Shown here: positions 13,601-24,980 of the stretch, piece after piece
Position numbering within the stretch: the first letter of the stretch is position 1
Layout: every line of letters begins with the position of its first letter
Source of the DNA: Lepisosteus oculatus
Lineage: Eukaryota > Chordata > Actinopteri > Semionotiformes > Lepisosteidae
NCBI RefSeq assembly: GCF_040954835.1
Contig: NC_090716.1
Coordinates: forward strand, 12,709,275-12,773,274
DNA length: 64,000 nt
Direction: 5' to 3'
Made by a program: the position numbers and the translations under genes
The notes under the pieces: model-generated
Seen by the model: only the letters and a program-made list of their open reading frames with translations
Told to the model about the DNA's origin: nothing
The model's database searches: none

Positions 13601-14910
13601 CATTTAACAATTTCTTGTTTTCACCCTCTCAAACATAACTGAAGAAAGCATAGGGGTACAACTGGAAATTCAGCTAAATGGAAGCATGGGAATTCTTCTC
13701 CCAAAATGTCTTTCGCAATTCTGTCTAAAAACAAGGACGACACAAAAGGGCTTCCTAGACCACAGTTTTGAATGAGCCCAGGTCTACAGGCGGTCATTGC
13801 AGCCTCTCACTAAGGAGTGATCTAGTACAAACGATGAGCAACAGAGTGAAGAAGAGTTTCCAAGATTTTCAAATCAGGTGCAAAGAACAGTCATTCACAA
13901 AAATTTATTTCCTGCCTCTATGTTTCATGTCATAGTGTTAGATGCCATTTAGTACTTGCATATGTATAGCAAACCTGTTGTTAAACAGTCAAGCACTAGA
14001 CAGATACACTTCCCACATCACCATTGTCATGCTTAGATGCTGACTGGCATGATGCCCACTAAATGCCATGTAACATATCTTATTTTACATTAGATTCTTC
14101 CTGCAGGCCTTGATGCTGCTTTAAAAGTGGATAAAAAATGGACCTGCTCCTCCTGTATAAACAAAACAGAAACATACACCATACACGTGAAAATACAGAA
14201 CACTTCAGCATTCTAAATGTAGTACATTTTACATAATTAATCACTAAATGTTTTGCCAGAATATTTAAAGCACCGTGCACACATACCAAAGTTCAAACTA
14301 CCATATAAACCGTGCGGTGTACATAGTTAAAAATGTTAAACAGATAATTTTATATATTTAAAGCACACTAATAAAAATACAAAACTATCAAACAATCAAC
14401 ATTCTGTTAGAGTTAAAAAAACCATAAGTGTAGTGTCCTTTTTTCGAAGTGCTGTCCAATGGCAACACAAGCAGTGAACAGTGAAACCTAGGGGAAGCAA
14501 AACACTCTTTAATGTTTAATGAGGTTATGGAAGCAATATTGACTTTCCCTTTAATATAAGGGTTTTGTTACCTCAATATCTTCTTGTTTTTACCAGTCAT
14601 TTTGTAATGCAATGACATTAAAATTACTACTTGCACTCCACTGATGACAGACGTAATCTAACTCAAGAAAATACATAGAACTATCATATTCCTGTGTCTT
14701 TCTGCTGAATTATTTCAACCATGACAAGTAAAAAACCCTGATGGGGAACAGAATCCCATTTTCAAAACCAATTGAGAAGAAAAAGCTTAACATGTTTCTC
14801 AGCTGAAAGTAAAAAAAAAAGTAAATTAATTTAATCAGCAGTACCTTGTCATATTTTGAGATGATTTCAGCCCGTTCCTCTGCTATTAATGTCTCAATAT
14901 CTTTCTTCAT
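1624..14910 (-). CDS. USP6NL/RN-tre-like TBC-domain Rab GTPase-activating protein, 5' ten coding exons (gene continues left of window)
   Basis: Ten coding exons on the minus strand (14910-14845, 10143-10058, 9273-9234, 8231-8151, 8006-7899, 6416-6307, 3330-3282, 2417-2297, 2054-1960, 1689-1624) all have AG/GT borders and compatible phases, and sum to 822 nt = 274 codons. The N-terminus ([20 protein letters not shown]) and the order [87 protein letters not shown] follow USP6NL (RN-tre). The TBC domain starts near [10 protein letters not shown]. The arginine finger of IDLDVNRTF and the glutamine finger of YCQG are both present, so GAP activity toward a Rab (known for RN-tre in endocytosis and Golgi traffic) is expected. 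Only the first two-thirds of the TBC domain is in view. It also resembles the mammalian TBC1D3/USP6 N-terminus, so it may be the non-mammalian relative of that branch rather than the USP6NL orthologue; I leave the symbol empty. Confidence 0.92.
1960..2054 (-). CDS. TBC gene coding exon ([13 protein letters not shown]...KKHL)
   Basis: 95 nt, acceptor TTCAAAG, donor TTG|GTGAGT. Conserved GFPKL.RFQ segment of the TBC domain. Confidence 0.92.
2297..2417 (-). CDS. TBC gene coding exon with glutamine finger (YCQGMSQI)
   Basis: 121 nt, acceptor TTTGCAG, donor G|GTAAGA. Carries YCQG, whose glutamine stands in for the Ras-family catalytic glutamine, followed by [14 protein letters not shown]. Confidence 0.95.
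3282..3330 (-). CDS. TBC gene coding exon ([16 protein letters not shown])
   Basis: 49 nt, acceptor TTCACAG, donor ACG|GTGAGT. Almost identical in wording to the human USP6NL segment [14 protein letters not shown]. Confidence 0.94.
3331..6306 (-). other. Intron of the TBC gene
   Basis: Bounded by verified splice sites. AT-rich, with no exon, RNA gene or recognisable mobile element seen. The open frames here lack family resemblance. Confidence 0.75.
6307..6416 (-). CDS. TBC gene coding exon with arginine finger ([10 protein letters not shown])
   Basis: 110 nt, acceptor GACTCCACAG, donor AA|GTAAGT. Carries the IxxDxxR motif whose arginine is the catalytic arginine finger of TBC GAPs. Confidence 0.95.
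7899..8006 (-). CDS. TBC gene coding exon, start of TBC domain ([13 protein letters not shown])
   Basis: 108 nt, 36 codons, acceptor CTCCCAG, donor GAG|GTAGGC. Carries the TBC motif A ([15 protein letters not shown]), which opens the TBC fold. Confidence 0.94.
8151..8231 (-). CDS. TBC gene coding exon ([20 protein letters not shown]...)
   Basis: 81 nt, phase 0 on both sides, acceptor AATGTTAG, donor AAG|GTGAGA. Charged helical segment with the KWLKML motif that precedes the TBC domain in USP6NL. Confidence 0.92.
8517..8546. repeat. 9-bp stem inverted repeat in intron
   Basis: CAGCTGAAG at 8517-8525 and CTTCAGCTG at 8538-8546 form a small hairpin; a further CAGCTG follows a few bases on. No function is indicated. 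Confidence 0.6.
9234..9273 (-). CDS. TBC gene coding exon ([14 protein letters not shown])
   Basis: A 40-nt micro-exon with acceptor TTCTGTTAG and donor AAG|GTAATG. Its first base completes the His codon of the preceding exon, and the EEELP motif is typical of the family. Confidence 0.88.
10058..10143 (-). CDS. TBC gene coding exon ([16 protein letters not shown]...FGFL)
   Basis: 86 nt, acceptor TGATTGCAG, donor CA|GTGAGT. Codes for the conserved WEDAD and KVTDRFGFL blocks upstream of the TBC domain and ends in phase 2, completing a histidine codon with the next exon. Confidence 0.92.
10144..14844 (-). other. 4.7-kb intron of the TBC gene
   Basis: Between the start-codon exon and the WEDAD exon. 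I see no coding exon, RNA gene or clear transposon in it, only AT-rich single-copy-looking sequence. Confidence 0.75.
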
Positions 14911-14918
14911 GTCAAAAT
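14845..14918 (-). CDS. TBC gene exon with start codon (exon 2 of the transcript)
   Basis: The acceptor TTTGTTTTGCAG precedes 8 untranslated bases, then ATG at 14910. The exon codes for 22 residues ending ISKYDK and closes at AAG|GTACTG. The start matches the family, whose N-terminus also begins just before an [14 protein letters not shown] motif. Because an acceptor precedes the ATG, an upstream non-coding exon must exist. Confidence 0.9.
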
Positions 14919-17900
14919 CTGCAAAACAAATGAGACAGAAATTTGATGAGTTAAAAAAACCCTCAGTTCCATAACAAGTTATAATAAAAGTAGCAGCAGT
15001 GCAATGGATAGGTTAATGTATTGAATGACATTTCAATCATTATAGACATACATGACAATTTAAACCATCTTTTTTTTCTTAATGCTGCCTATAAAATAAT
15101 GCACTTTTCTTTGAAAAACACATTACAATATAATGATGACAACTGTATAATGTATTTGGCATGTAATGGCCTTTAATCTATGAGAGACACTACAACGTTT
15201 GTTTGAAGCATCTCTAACTTTCCAGCTTTTTCTTACTTTTTACATTTTTGAGTAACATTGCATTCTGCAATTTGAATGCTCCACCTTATTCCATTCATTG
15301 TGAAGTCAACAGGAATAGCTGTTCATTAACAGAACAGACCTGAGATACTGTACAGAGAAACACTTTGGAAATTCCCCATCAGTCTAATTGGACTGTGAAG
15401 ATGCACTGGGCAAAGTGACCTGGAGATTCGCTGCATGCTGCAGAACTGGACTGTAGCCCCAGGGGAAGTGAGTAACACAGCAACAGTCAATTCAATGTGG
15501 AGAGAGTGCAAACTGGATGCACCTAGTTCAGAATCACAGAAAACAAGAAGTGTTCTCCACACATGCGAAACCAAAAGAGGAAAGTAAAAACTCACATTAT
15601 CCTGGTACCTTTTTTGGGCAGGACTCCCAGAAACATTGGAAATTCATTTGCAGATTACGTTTTTTTTTTGTTCCCCTTGTTCAATTTGCGATTCAAAAAG
15701 CACTGGGGATCTTCAGAGTAAGCAAACACATTTTAAGGGGTGCATTTCAAGGGGACATTGAAATAGGTAATGCAACTTTCACTATTATACGAAATTACCA
15801 CTGAGCATCACTAGTGTGGGTTTGCTTTAGTTTCAGAATAAGCAGTAACTTTGCACTTAGTTCAGGTTTTGAAATCCAGCCCCATTTCCTGTCATTTACG
15901 GTCAGTGACAGAAATTAACAGCAAAAACCCCAAATGCAGAACACGGGGAGAGACGATATGTGTTTTTATAGAAAAACAATCCTTTGTGCAAATCAGCTTT
16001 TAATAAGCATACTGTACACTTTTGTTGGTAAATGTCACTTTGCTATATTCATTGAAACCTGATGTGAATTAAGAGTTTCTTGGAATAACAGCACTGATTT
16101 TTGTTTTCAACAAGCTGACAGACAAAACGATGTGCAGAGCATCATAAATGCAAGCTGAGTGGCTTTTGGCAATTTTAGAGCTCGGAATCATTAGTATCTG
16201 TGCACCAAAACATGATGAAGCAAACCAACAGCTCTGAGATATCCATACCTCAATGGGGATGCTACTGTTTAATGCCTAATGTGATATAAAATTTCATGAT
16301 ATGGTGCACAGGTGTCCTTCATAAGGGTCTGCGGAAGTGGATTTGCAGAAGGGACTGAACTGCTGTGTTGCTGTGAAGCTGTGAGGTGCTGCAAGTCTGC
16401 CAGCTCTGCAGCAGTCCTCAACGGACTTTCAATGAAGCAGTGGAACAGACTCGCTCTAAAACTCAGTTTAAAAGTGACAGAGATAAACCTTGGCAGCCTT
16501 TAAGATCTAAATCAGAAATATCAGAAAGAGGATATTGCTTTTTTATTTTGTATCTGTCCACACCTCCTTACATACTGTATCTTAACATGTATTTTTTTCA
16601 GACATGTTTTATTTTAAACAACAGTCAACCTTTGATGCAGCTCTTGATCAAAAACCCTGTTTTGCTCTCTGTTAAAAGTAACAATGTGTTCAATAGAAAA
16701 TGATAATTAAATCAACAAATAAAGGTATATTAGCATATTCAGCTGCTTGACTGCTTGAATGGTGTGAATATTTTTTTCTACGGCTTCAAATTAGAAAACA
16801 AAATGGAACTACCAAGTGAAACCATTTATGTATATTGTATGGACATTATAGCGGGGGAAACTTGCTCTAATCTTTCTATTTCAGTAACCTGCATTAGGCT
16901 ATTATAAGCTTGGTGGTTAAGTTTATCTGTGTAGCTAGCGAGAGCTGTATTTGAAAAGACCACTGGCTGAAGAAACAGATATGGTTTAATCATCATCTGT
17001 GTTTTGTAAATGGGTTGGTTACATGTTATTCCTGTTTTTCATGCGATAAATACTTACCCCTTTATTCTAAGCATAAATCTAGTTTGACTGTCTTTGACTG
17101 TTGTTACCTGTTCATGAACGTAGTCAAATTGCATTAGGAAGCAAACAGAAGCTGACAAGGGCTTGGCCTGAGATAATTCACCTCAAGGGGCTGGTGGGTT
17201 GTGGGTGTTAGTGCAGAGCAGCGAGCTGCACAAATTAAATTGCCCTTCCAGACTCAACACAAAGGTTTAGTTTCTCTCTGAGTCCACTGATGCACTAATA
17301 TCCAAAGGGACAAAAGCCTGCACACACTCAAAACAAGAAGCAAGCCTGTTGCCTCCTAAAAACGTGGCAGCTAACTAATTCTTCAAAAAGCAAGGAGTCG
17401 GACTTTGACTCCTTTATGCGGGCCACGTTTGTCAATTCGTTCCAAGTGCCGTGTTCTGACTCTCATGGTGTCGGCCCCATGTGGCAGAGCGTACGGCTCT
17501 TCTTGCAGCTGCTGGAGGCATGCCTTCCCCGAGCCCCCGGTGCGACTGAAGTGCCCCCAGCTGCCTGTTTGCCAGCTGCTGGGAGCTACATGAGAAGGAC
17601 GGCAGCCAAAAGATCCCACCCGAGCCGCACTGAGGAGGATACAACACTGAAAGCACTGGCCCTTGCGTCTTCGCAGTTTAAGATGGGTCAGGATTTGAAA
17701 AATGTAAAAAAATAGATTCTCGTGAGTAGGCAGTTGTACTATGAGATGCTGGTGGAGATGCTATGCAATGCTGTGTTTTTCAGACCCCTGCTGCACTTCA
17801 CTTCACAACCCGGGCTCATGGAACCACAATGCTGAGAGGAAAAAAAGAAACTTCGACAGCGGCACCTTCTCCGAGACCAAAACAAAAGAAGCCGTGGAAC

Positions 17901-18952
17901 AGGACTGCCGTGCAGGTGCACCCTGACATGTACGGCTGTTCCACTCCTTTGGTCCATCGGCATGACATCACAGGTTCACTCTCTTTCCTACAAGGCTCTC
18001 AGCCTAAATTCTTGCTAGATCAAAGATCAAAGCGTGCCACGCACTTCTGCGGAAAAGAAACACCTCAATTCCGATTTCTTCATTTCAGTGGTTTAATTGC
18101 CCACATCTGACTCTGTAGCTTTTTTCTAAAAAGTTACCAAAAGACTTTAATGGCATCTGCTTCTGCATTCATTCCCTTTCTCAGCTGTGTGTAATGTCCC
18201 CTCAACAGCGCTAAAACAAGGCATGGTTTACTTAATGTTGTACCATACAAAACTGATTTGAAGTGCCAGTGGGGAAATGTACTTTCTGTTGAGCAAATAT
18301 TTCAAAACGCCAACACCTGTGAGGTCACACTGACTGCCAGTGCCATGTGTTTTGCATTGAAGGTGTCTCCCATGTGAACAGAAACATTATCTTACTTTTA
18401 ATAGACATCTCTGAGAAACAGGCACCCCTGCCAAGCTGAGCTTCAGCTGTGTCCTCGCTGTCACTGGTCAGCAGACATCTGTTTCGCATCTGCAGAAACG
18501 CACTAATTTTGACAGAGAAGCTTGTGATCTCTGCCTGATAAGAGTCAAAATAAGCTTGCATTTCTCTTCCCATGCCAAAAAAATGATATATGGCTATTTA
18601 AAAGATTCTGCCCTCATTCTTGAGGTACACTTCCAAGTACTACAGAAAAAACCAACCTAGTTCAAAAAGATCGTTGCTTAAAATAAACGACTTGTATGAG
18701 TGTCATGTGACTGCCAGGTTTTATACTGTTAAGTCCATTACGTGTGGTGGTATGCAGTTGTTTCAGCTGCTCGCCTTTGGGCTGAAAGTCCAGATACACC
18801 TGTCACAGACTGTCAAGTGGCAAACCTGCATGTGTTGAGGGGTTAAAATCCTGCTTAATCAGTTAACTGTGCAGCACCGACAAGGCTTGATGACCAGTGT
18901 CTTAAATACACACCACAGATTTGCTCCAAACTCTACAGACCCCGCCACCCTG

Positions 18953-19384
18953 TCACTGGGGGTGACCGCCAGGGCCGGAGCAGATGATGCCCATTCCTGA
19001 CCCCCTTTCTCGCTTTTTGCTGGCTTCCCACATGGTCCGCCCTCTCTGACCCCCCTCTCTGGCTTCTGCTCTGCTGTCAGCCTCAGCCAGAGGACTGGCA
19101 CTCGTTGCCTCGGTCACATCTCCCTCCCTGGCCTGGCAGCCACATCGGCTGACCTCCAGCTTCCTCCCTTCCTGGCACCATCTAGCATGTGCCGCTTCCC
19201 CCTTGTTGGATCGGCAGAGATTATACAGCCGCAGCCATTCTTCTGCCTTCGCCTCTCTCAACACCCCCATTCCTGTTGCACGTCTGGCCTTTTCTTCTCT
19301 GTTGCTCGCTTCTGCCTTTCTGTGGGTCCCAGGTTCACCTGGGCCCTTGAGATCAAAGGCAGCACACTCTTTGCTCCTTGACAT
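18953..19384 (-). other. GC-rich 143-codon open frame of unknown nature inside intron 1
   Basis: An uninterrupted minus-strand frame rich in Arg, Ala, Glu and Gly, in a patch with much higher GC content than its AT-rich surroundings. It has no domain I recognise, no splice context and no poly(A) signal of its own. The charged, low-complexity composition could be a decayed retroelement gag-like piece or simply a by-product of C-rich DNA on the other strand. I do not call it a gene. Confidence 0.25.
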
Positions 19385-22300
19385 TAAATATTATCAGTGG
19401 CTCCAGCAACACCAGTCACTAGACCCAATTGTACCAGATATTCAGCAATATATATGCTGACTTCCCCTTAATGCTCTTCATCTTTCCTTACAGTCCTCTC
19501 AATGTCTTGTTTGGTTTATTTCATTCAACAGTTTCTGAAACTAAGCTGTTGCTCCTAATCTCAATTCTGCGCATTTCAACAGGGTCGAGAGGAAATCTTT
19601 CTGGTTTTTCCTTTCTAGCAGGGATATTTCAGAGGAGAAAGTACACCCATAATTCATATATTAATCCGTAAACACTAATTGGCTGCATTGCTGAACATTT
19701 CTAAAAAAACTTTTACATACATATTTTTATATTTAGCAGCTGCAACCTGTATTCTTAGTATTTCCTCCAACTTGGTATTGTTAGTTTCTCATTCTTATTG
19801 GCTTCTTGCATGCACAAGCCCTTTTTGCTTCCAGTTGTCAGAAGATCTGCAATTATTTTTACTGATGTTGCCCTACTATTGAGCTCTTATTAAGGAAAAG
19901 TGACTTTCAAATGCTTTCACTCATGTTTGTTTAAGTACCATGTCTACATTTCTTTGGATTTCTTTGGAAGTGTGTGTATGAGATTTTGTTTCTATATTAC
20001 AGCGAAATGTATGATGAAAAAATTAATCTTAAAATCAATAACAATGCCACAGTAAATCTCCAGAATGTTAACATCACTTATAAACAAATCTGACAAAAGC
20101 ATACACACCTTACAAAAACCCTAAATGAGAAGCAGTAGTCTTGAAGTATGGAAATTTCCACATGGCCACACATTAAAACAGGAAAGAAGAAACATTCTTA
20201 AGTTTGCTTGTTTTCTGAGCAGGGAGGAGAAACTGAGAGACCACAACAACTCATTCTTCTATGAGTCGAAAATGCAGTCATCCTTTCTTTATAATAGGTC
20301 TTTGCCACAATGATGCAGTCAAAACTATTCCCAGCAGAGAATCCAAAGTGGGATTTCAATGAGAGGACTTTGACTCATTAGAATGAGATCACAATATAAA
20401 ACAAGTTAAAATCAACTGAAGGGTATTCACTGTCTGGTATACCATGACGAGAGTATTTAACACCTTCCACTCGCCTGAAAAAAGGAAACAGGTCATTAAT
20501 CCTGCCCTCGCCCTTTGTGTGTGTGTGTTATTCGAGACCGAGTCAGCCCCACTAAACCTCCATGCGCTCCACATTCCTCTCGGGGCTAATAACTGCACTT
20601 CCTGTTTGTGTCTGTAATTACCAGGCCTGCTGATACACGGCCTGAAACTTTAAATAACAAACCTAGCGGCAGGCAGACTTCGCCATTTCAGACAGGTCAT
20701 CATTAAATGCAAATGAACCTTCAAATAAAAAAAATGAACCATACTGTATGTTTTACCGCTCTTTTAGAAATTTCATAAAATCTTAGAAATAATAATTTAA
20801 AAAGCAGCTCCTGACACTACTAAGGCTTTATCTCCATGAAAAAATCTTGTGGATCACATGGCAATACTTCTGCTGCCTTAGTGGGGTTTATTCTTAACGG
20901 TAATTCAGTAGATTGCATTGTATAATTTTCCTTGACCGAATACTAATAAACAATTATGGGGATGCCAGCTGAGTGACACCAGATTGACCCCCTCACAGAG
21001 GTCAAACCGAAAAGGCCATTATTAGATTGAAAGAAAATATGTGTCACTCATCACAGCCTTCCACCAGTCAGTGATGGCTCTTTTAGTTGTGTTGTAAAAG
21101 CACCCCGATTGCTCTTTAAGTGGAGTGGCAATGCTGCATTTGCTGCTCTTGGCTGTTGCCCCACTTGGGGTGCAGAATGAGACACAAGCCAGAGCCAAGA
21201 GGCTTCAACACTGGCAATAGAATGGCAATACCCCAGGGCAATATACATACCCCAAAGGGCCATACCGCGATTATACAGAGATTACAAAAGCATTTTTTAA
21301 GTCTGCAAGGTTAGGTTCCAATCTCTTGTTAGTAGCTCTGGAGAATAAGGGTGTACTTTTCCACAAATGTAAGCAGCCTGTAAACTCATTGGGTCCATAA
21401 CAAACAGACAGTAGATCATGATCATTTTTAAAAGGTTTACAGTAATAGTATTATTGAAAATGCAACCAGCAACGCAGTGATGGATGTATTTGCAATAGCC
21501 AGGTTCATACCATGGGTCTTGACATGGTTGTAATGTCAAAGGTGCCATTGAAATGAATTACAAAGCAATTCCTTCTGTTATCTTAGCTTCTTTCATTTTT
21601 TTTCTTTCATTTTCTTAGCTGCAGAAAACACGAACAGCCCATGATGTTCTGATTGCACACAGAACATCTCTTTTGTGACAGGAAGAGACTTCAGAATGTG
21701 TCATTTACAAAACCCAAGCATCAAACCCTGTTATAATAAAGTATTTTTTATGATAAAATTGTTTTTCTTTGTACATTTCAACTGAAAAAAAACAGAACAT
21801 ATACTGTAAACTCCAACACCAGATGTAGAAAGAAAGACCCGGTTACCTCAGATAATATTAGGTCTCACTGTCTATTAATGTGCTCCTCAGCCACAAGCCA
21901 AACCCTACCCGCCTGTTAACCCTGCCCTGCTGGTTTCCTCTGCTCACACTAGCTGCTGAACAGCCTTTATTGCACCTTTTTGGAGATCAGCACCACAGTC
22001 ACTTTCCTAAATTACTTAGGGGTGTCAGCTGCTGCAGAACCACTGAGCACTGCCTTAATGGATTAGTGCATCTTTAATGAAGCCTGGGGCAGATTCATTT
22101 CTCTGGGGTCACTCCTGAAACTCAAGCAGGAAATGGAAACATTCCTGTAAGAGTATACTGTGCATATGTAGTCCTCTTTAAAGAATACAGACTCTCAAAG
22201 TAAATGTCTATATTTATCATGAGATTGGTTCTGTGTTTTCAAAAGCCGTTTGTTTACTGGTATCTTGAGTTAGATCTTGTAAGCTCTGCAGTCAGTAATG

Positions 22301-22689
22301 CAAATCTCAGTGATAAAACACCAGTCTCATGGTTACCAATGGGATCAAGAGATTTCTATGGTAATTTTTACTTACCACAAACTGTACAAGTGTAATGATG
22401 TCTTGTAGAATAGTTCAAAATATCTGTAGCAGATCTAATCCTGGAGAGCCACCGCGCAGTCCATTATATCAGTCACCTTTAAATCATCAATTCGAAAAGG
22501 CATAGAATGTCTGATCAATAAAATAGTTTGTTAAATGAGGCAATTTTGGAATGAGGTATGAGCATACAACAAACGTTCAGAGCAAGAGCTGTTATTTCCA
22601 GTCTTATGTAAAGAATTTACTGAATTTTCTTCTAAATACAGTATATGAAAAATTGTAAGTCTTTAGAAATGAAGGTGTAGTGAACGGTA

Positions 22690-23080
22690 CTGTTCAGGCC
22701 CAGGTGCAGGGCAGTGGAAGTGTGAGGGTCCAAGGAAGCATCTGCTTTAACACAAGATCAAGGGTGACCTTTCTGCTCATTGTTACAGTTGACAAATCTC
22801 TTGAGTCAACAGTCCTTCATTCCTGTAAACCAATCCAGAAGAGTCAATTTTCCCACGGGACAACGCAAGATTATCTGAGCACTGAGGAGTGCTAGGATTA
22901 CAATGGTCTGACTTCAAGGAAACATTGTGGACATATTGCCATGCAAAGATTTCTCTCCTGACTCTCTCCTGAATCCAACAGAAAGTCTATGGCACCAGTT
23001 TGCCAATGTCATCCCCCACAAATGGCCAATTTATGCCAACTGGCAGCATTTACACATGAATGGTGGAGGTACTGTATATT
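22690..23080 (+). pseudogene. Tc1/mariner-family transposase relic
   Basis: In frame from about 22,690 the words GSGSVRVQGSI echo the Tc1 block GGGSVMVWGxI. At about 22,847-22,873, in another frame, IFPRDNAR matches the FQxDNARPH block with the second catalytic Asp (22859-22861). At about 22,939-23,000 LPCKDFSPDSLLNPTESLW matches WPAxSPDLNPIExLW with the catalytic Glu at 22981-22983. Frameshifts, a stop between blocks and a small insertion in the last motif show that it is dead. Terminal inverted repeats were not located. Confidence 0.72.
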
Positions 23081-24829
23081 CCCCAGCAGTCCATCTCCAC
23101 TCAGCGAGGATCAGCGAGATCATTCTTAAAAGTAACTGTGATGTTTTCAGTCTGACAGTTTGTTATGTTTCTTATTAAAGATCGAGATTTTCTGGGATAC
23201 AGTTTAATATCTAGGTTTCAAATGTTTCATGAAATCCATCGAGCCTGTGCTTTGTGTGCACCACTATACTGTAGCTTTTTCATTAAAGAGTTGGTATAAA
23301 TAGCACTGCAGCCCTGCTGAGAGTCTTTGCACACCATTTCTTTCTGCACAGAGAGCACAGTGAACAGATGTCGCCTTTCTTTGTGCTAGGCAAATTGGTT
23401 AATTGACTTTTACAACCACCGGCTCTACAGACAAATCATCTGGCAAACTAATGCCACTGAACCTACAGTTTAAGATGTTCAAAGGCAGATTAACACAATC
23501 TCCAAGACCAGTCTAATGCTCCTCAAAAAATATCCTTTAAATACACTTGAGCATATTAATAGCAGCCAGTAATGACTATCAGGATGAGGGCAACTGATTG
23601 ATTATAGATGACAGCTCCAATAACAGCAATGTGACACGTTGCTGCACAACCCAGAATAACGTTCTCATGATTTCTTTTTGCTTCGATTGCATAAGATCAA
23701 TCCAAAGCCCTGTGGTTACATATGGAAACGATCTGGTTTCAAACAGAAAGCTCTGGCAGCATCATTTGCTGAAACAGAAAATACAGCAAGGGTAAACTAA
23801 AAAGATTTTGTGGGCTTTTTCTTGGTGTGTGTACTGTATTAGATCTCAAAATACTGCCGATGCAGATATTTACTTTTAATTCTGCACTATGGAAAAATAA
23901 ACAGAAGGTTAAAAGTTTTCACTGTATGATTTCTGTTATATGATGGCATTTGAATGTGCTAGAAAACCGTGTCGTTGCTATTCTTGTGTACCATGTTTTA
24001 AGATTAATCTTGTTTTTTTATCTTGATTTTTGGAAAAATCCCAGTGCATTGAGGAATGTGCACAAAAGGGACAAACCGAACACTTAATGAAATAAACACA
24101 TAACGAAAAACACATGGAATACAAACAAGGGCAATATTTTATGACATGAAAAAGCAGAACCACCTTCATTTTTAAAACAAAATCCTAAAAAGACACATAC
24201 TGTAGTTTGTGAGATTTGGAAAAGGAGAGGCTCTCCAAAATTAAAACAAGACAGCACAACAACAAATGAGAAGCTCAGACACTTCTCATTACAATGATGA
24301 AGGTTCTCAATACACAGTAAGCAGCCCCACAACTTGATTTTCACTTACTCACTCACTGTCCTTGGTACAGGATGTATTTTTATAAACAAAATCCATAAAG
24401 CTAAAAACCACGAGGCTGCTCCAGTGTCAACTAGTACTACTATCTACTATAGATTATTAATTACATGCAAATAATAGGAATATCGAGAGGAAATATAATA
24501 TTCATCTGCTAAGTAAGATGTCTTACAAGATGTCTGCTTTCTGGATCAGTTAGTTCTGAGAGCAGGTGACGTCTGTGGCAGATATAAACCATTTTACAAA
24601 CAGGAACCAAGCACTGAAGCATGCCTTACCACCCTCAGTTAGAAGACGCAGTGCTTCAAGCTACGGATGAGCGAGCTCTAGCACCGTAAATCCAGCCAAA
24701 AGCAGCAAAACAAAAACAGATGTTGAAAGATGAAAAGTTGGTTACAGCACAACACGGTCTCAAGTTTCTCTAAAACGGGCCTCCTTTAACACTGGCACAG
24801 ATACTGTATATCCGCTCAATGTACTGCTT

Positions 24830-24980
24830 CTCCTATTCCTACTACTGCTAGAACAGCTACAAGCATCACTACTACAGCAGCTGCAGCTACTGTAGCTGCT
24901 AAAGCTATTACTACTACAACTACTCTGGCTACTGTTATTATTACTATTACAGGTGCTACTGCTGTAAGTACTTCAAATGC
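24830..24980. repeat. Imperfect CTA/CTG/ATT triplet-repeat tract
   Basis: About 150 bases of irregular trinucleotides (CTACTACTG, GCAGCTGCAG, TATTACTACTACAACTACT, TTATTATTACTATTAC). It creates a spurious Val/Ala-rich open frame on the minus strand. Confidence 0.75.
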
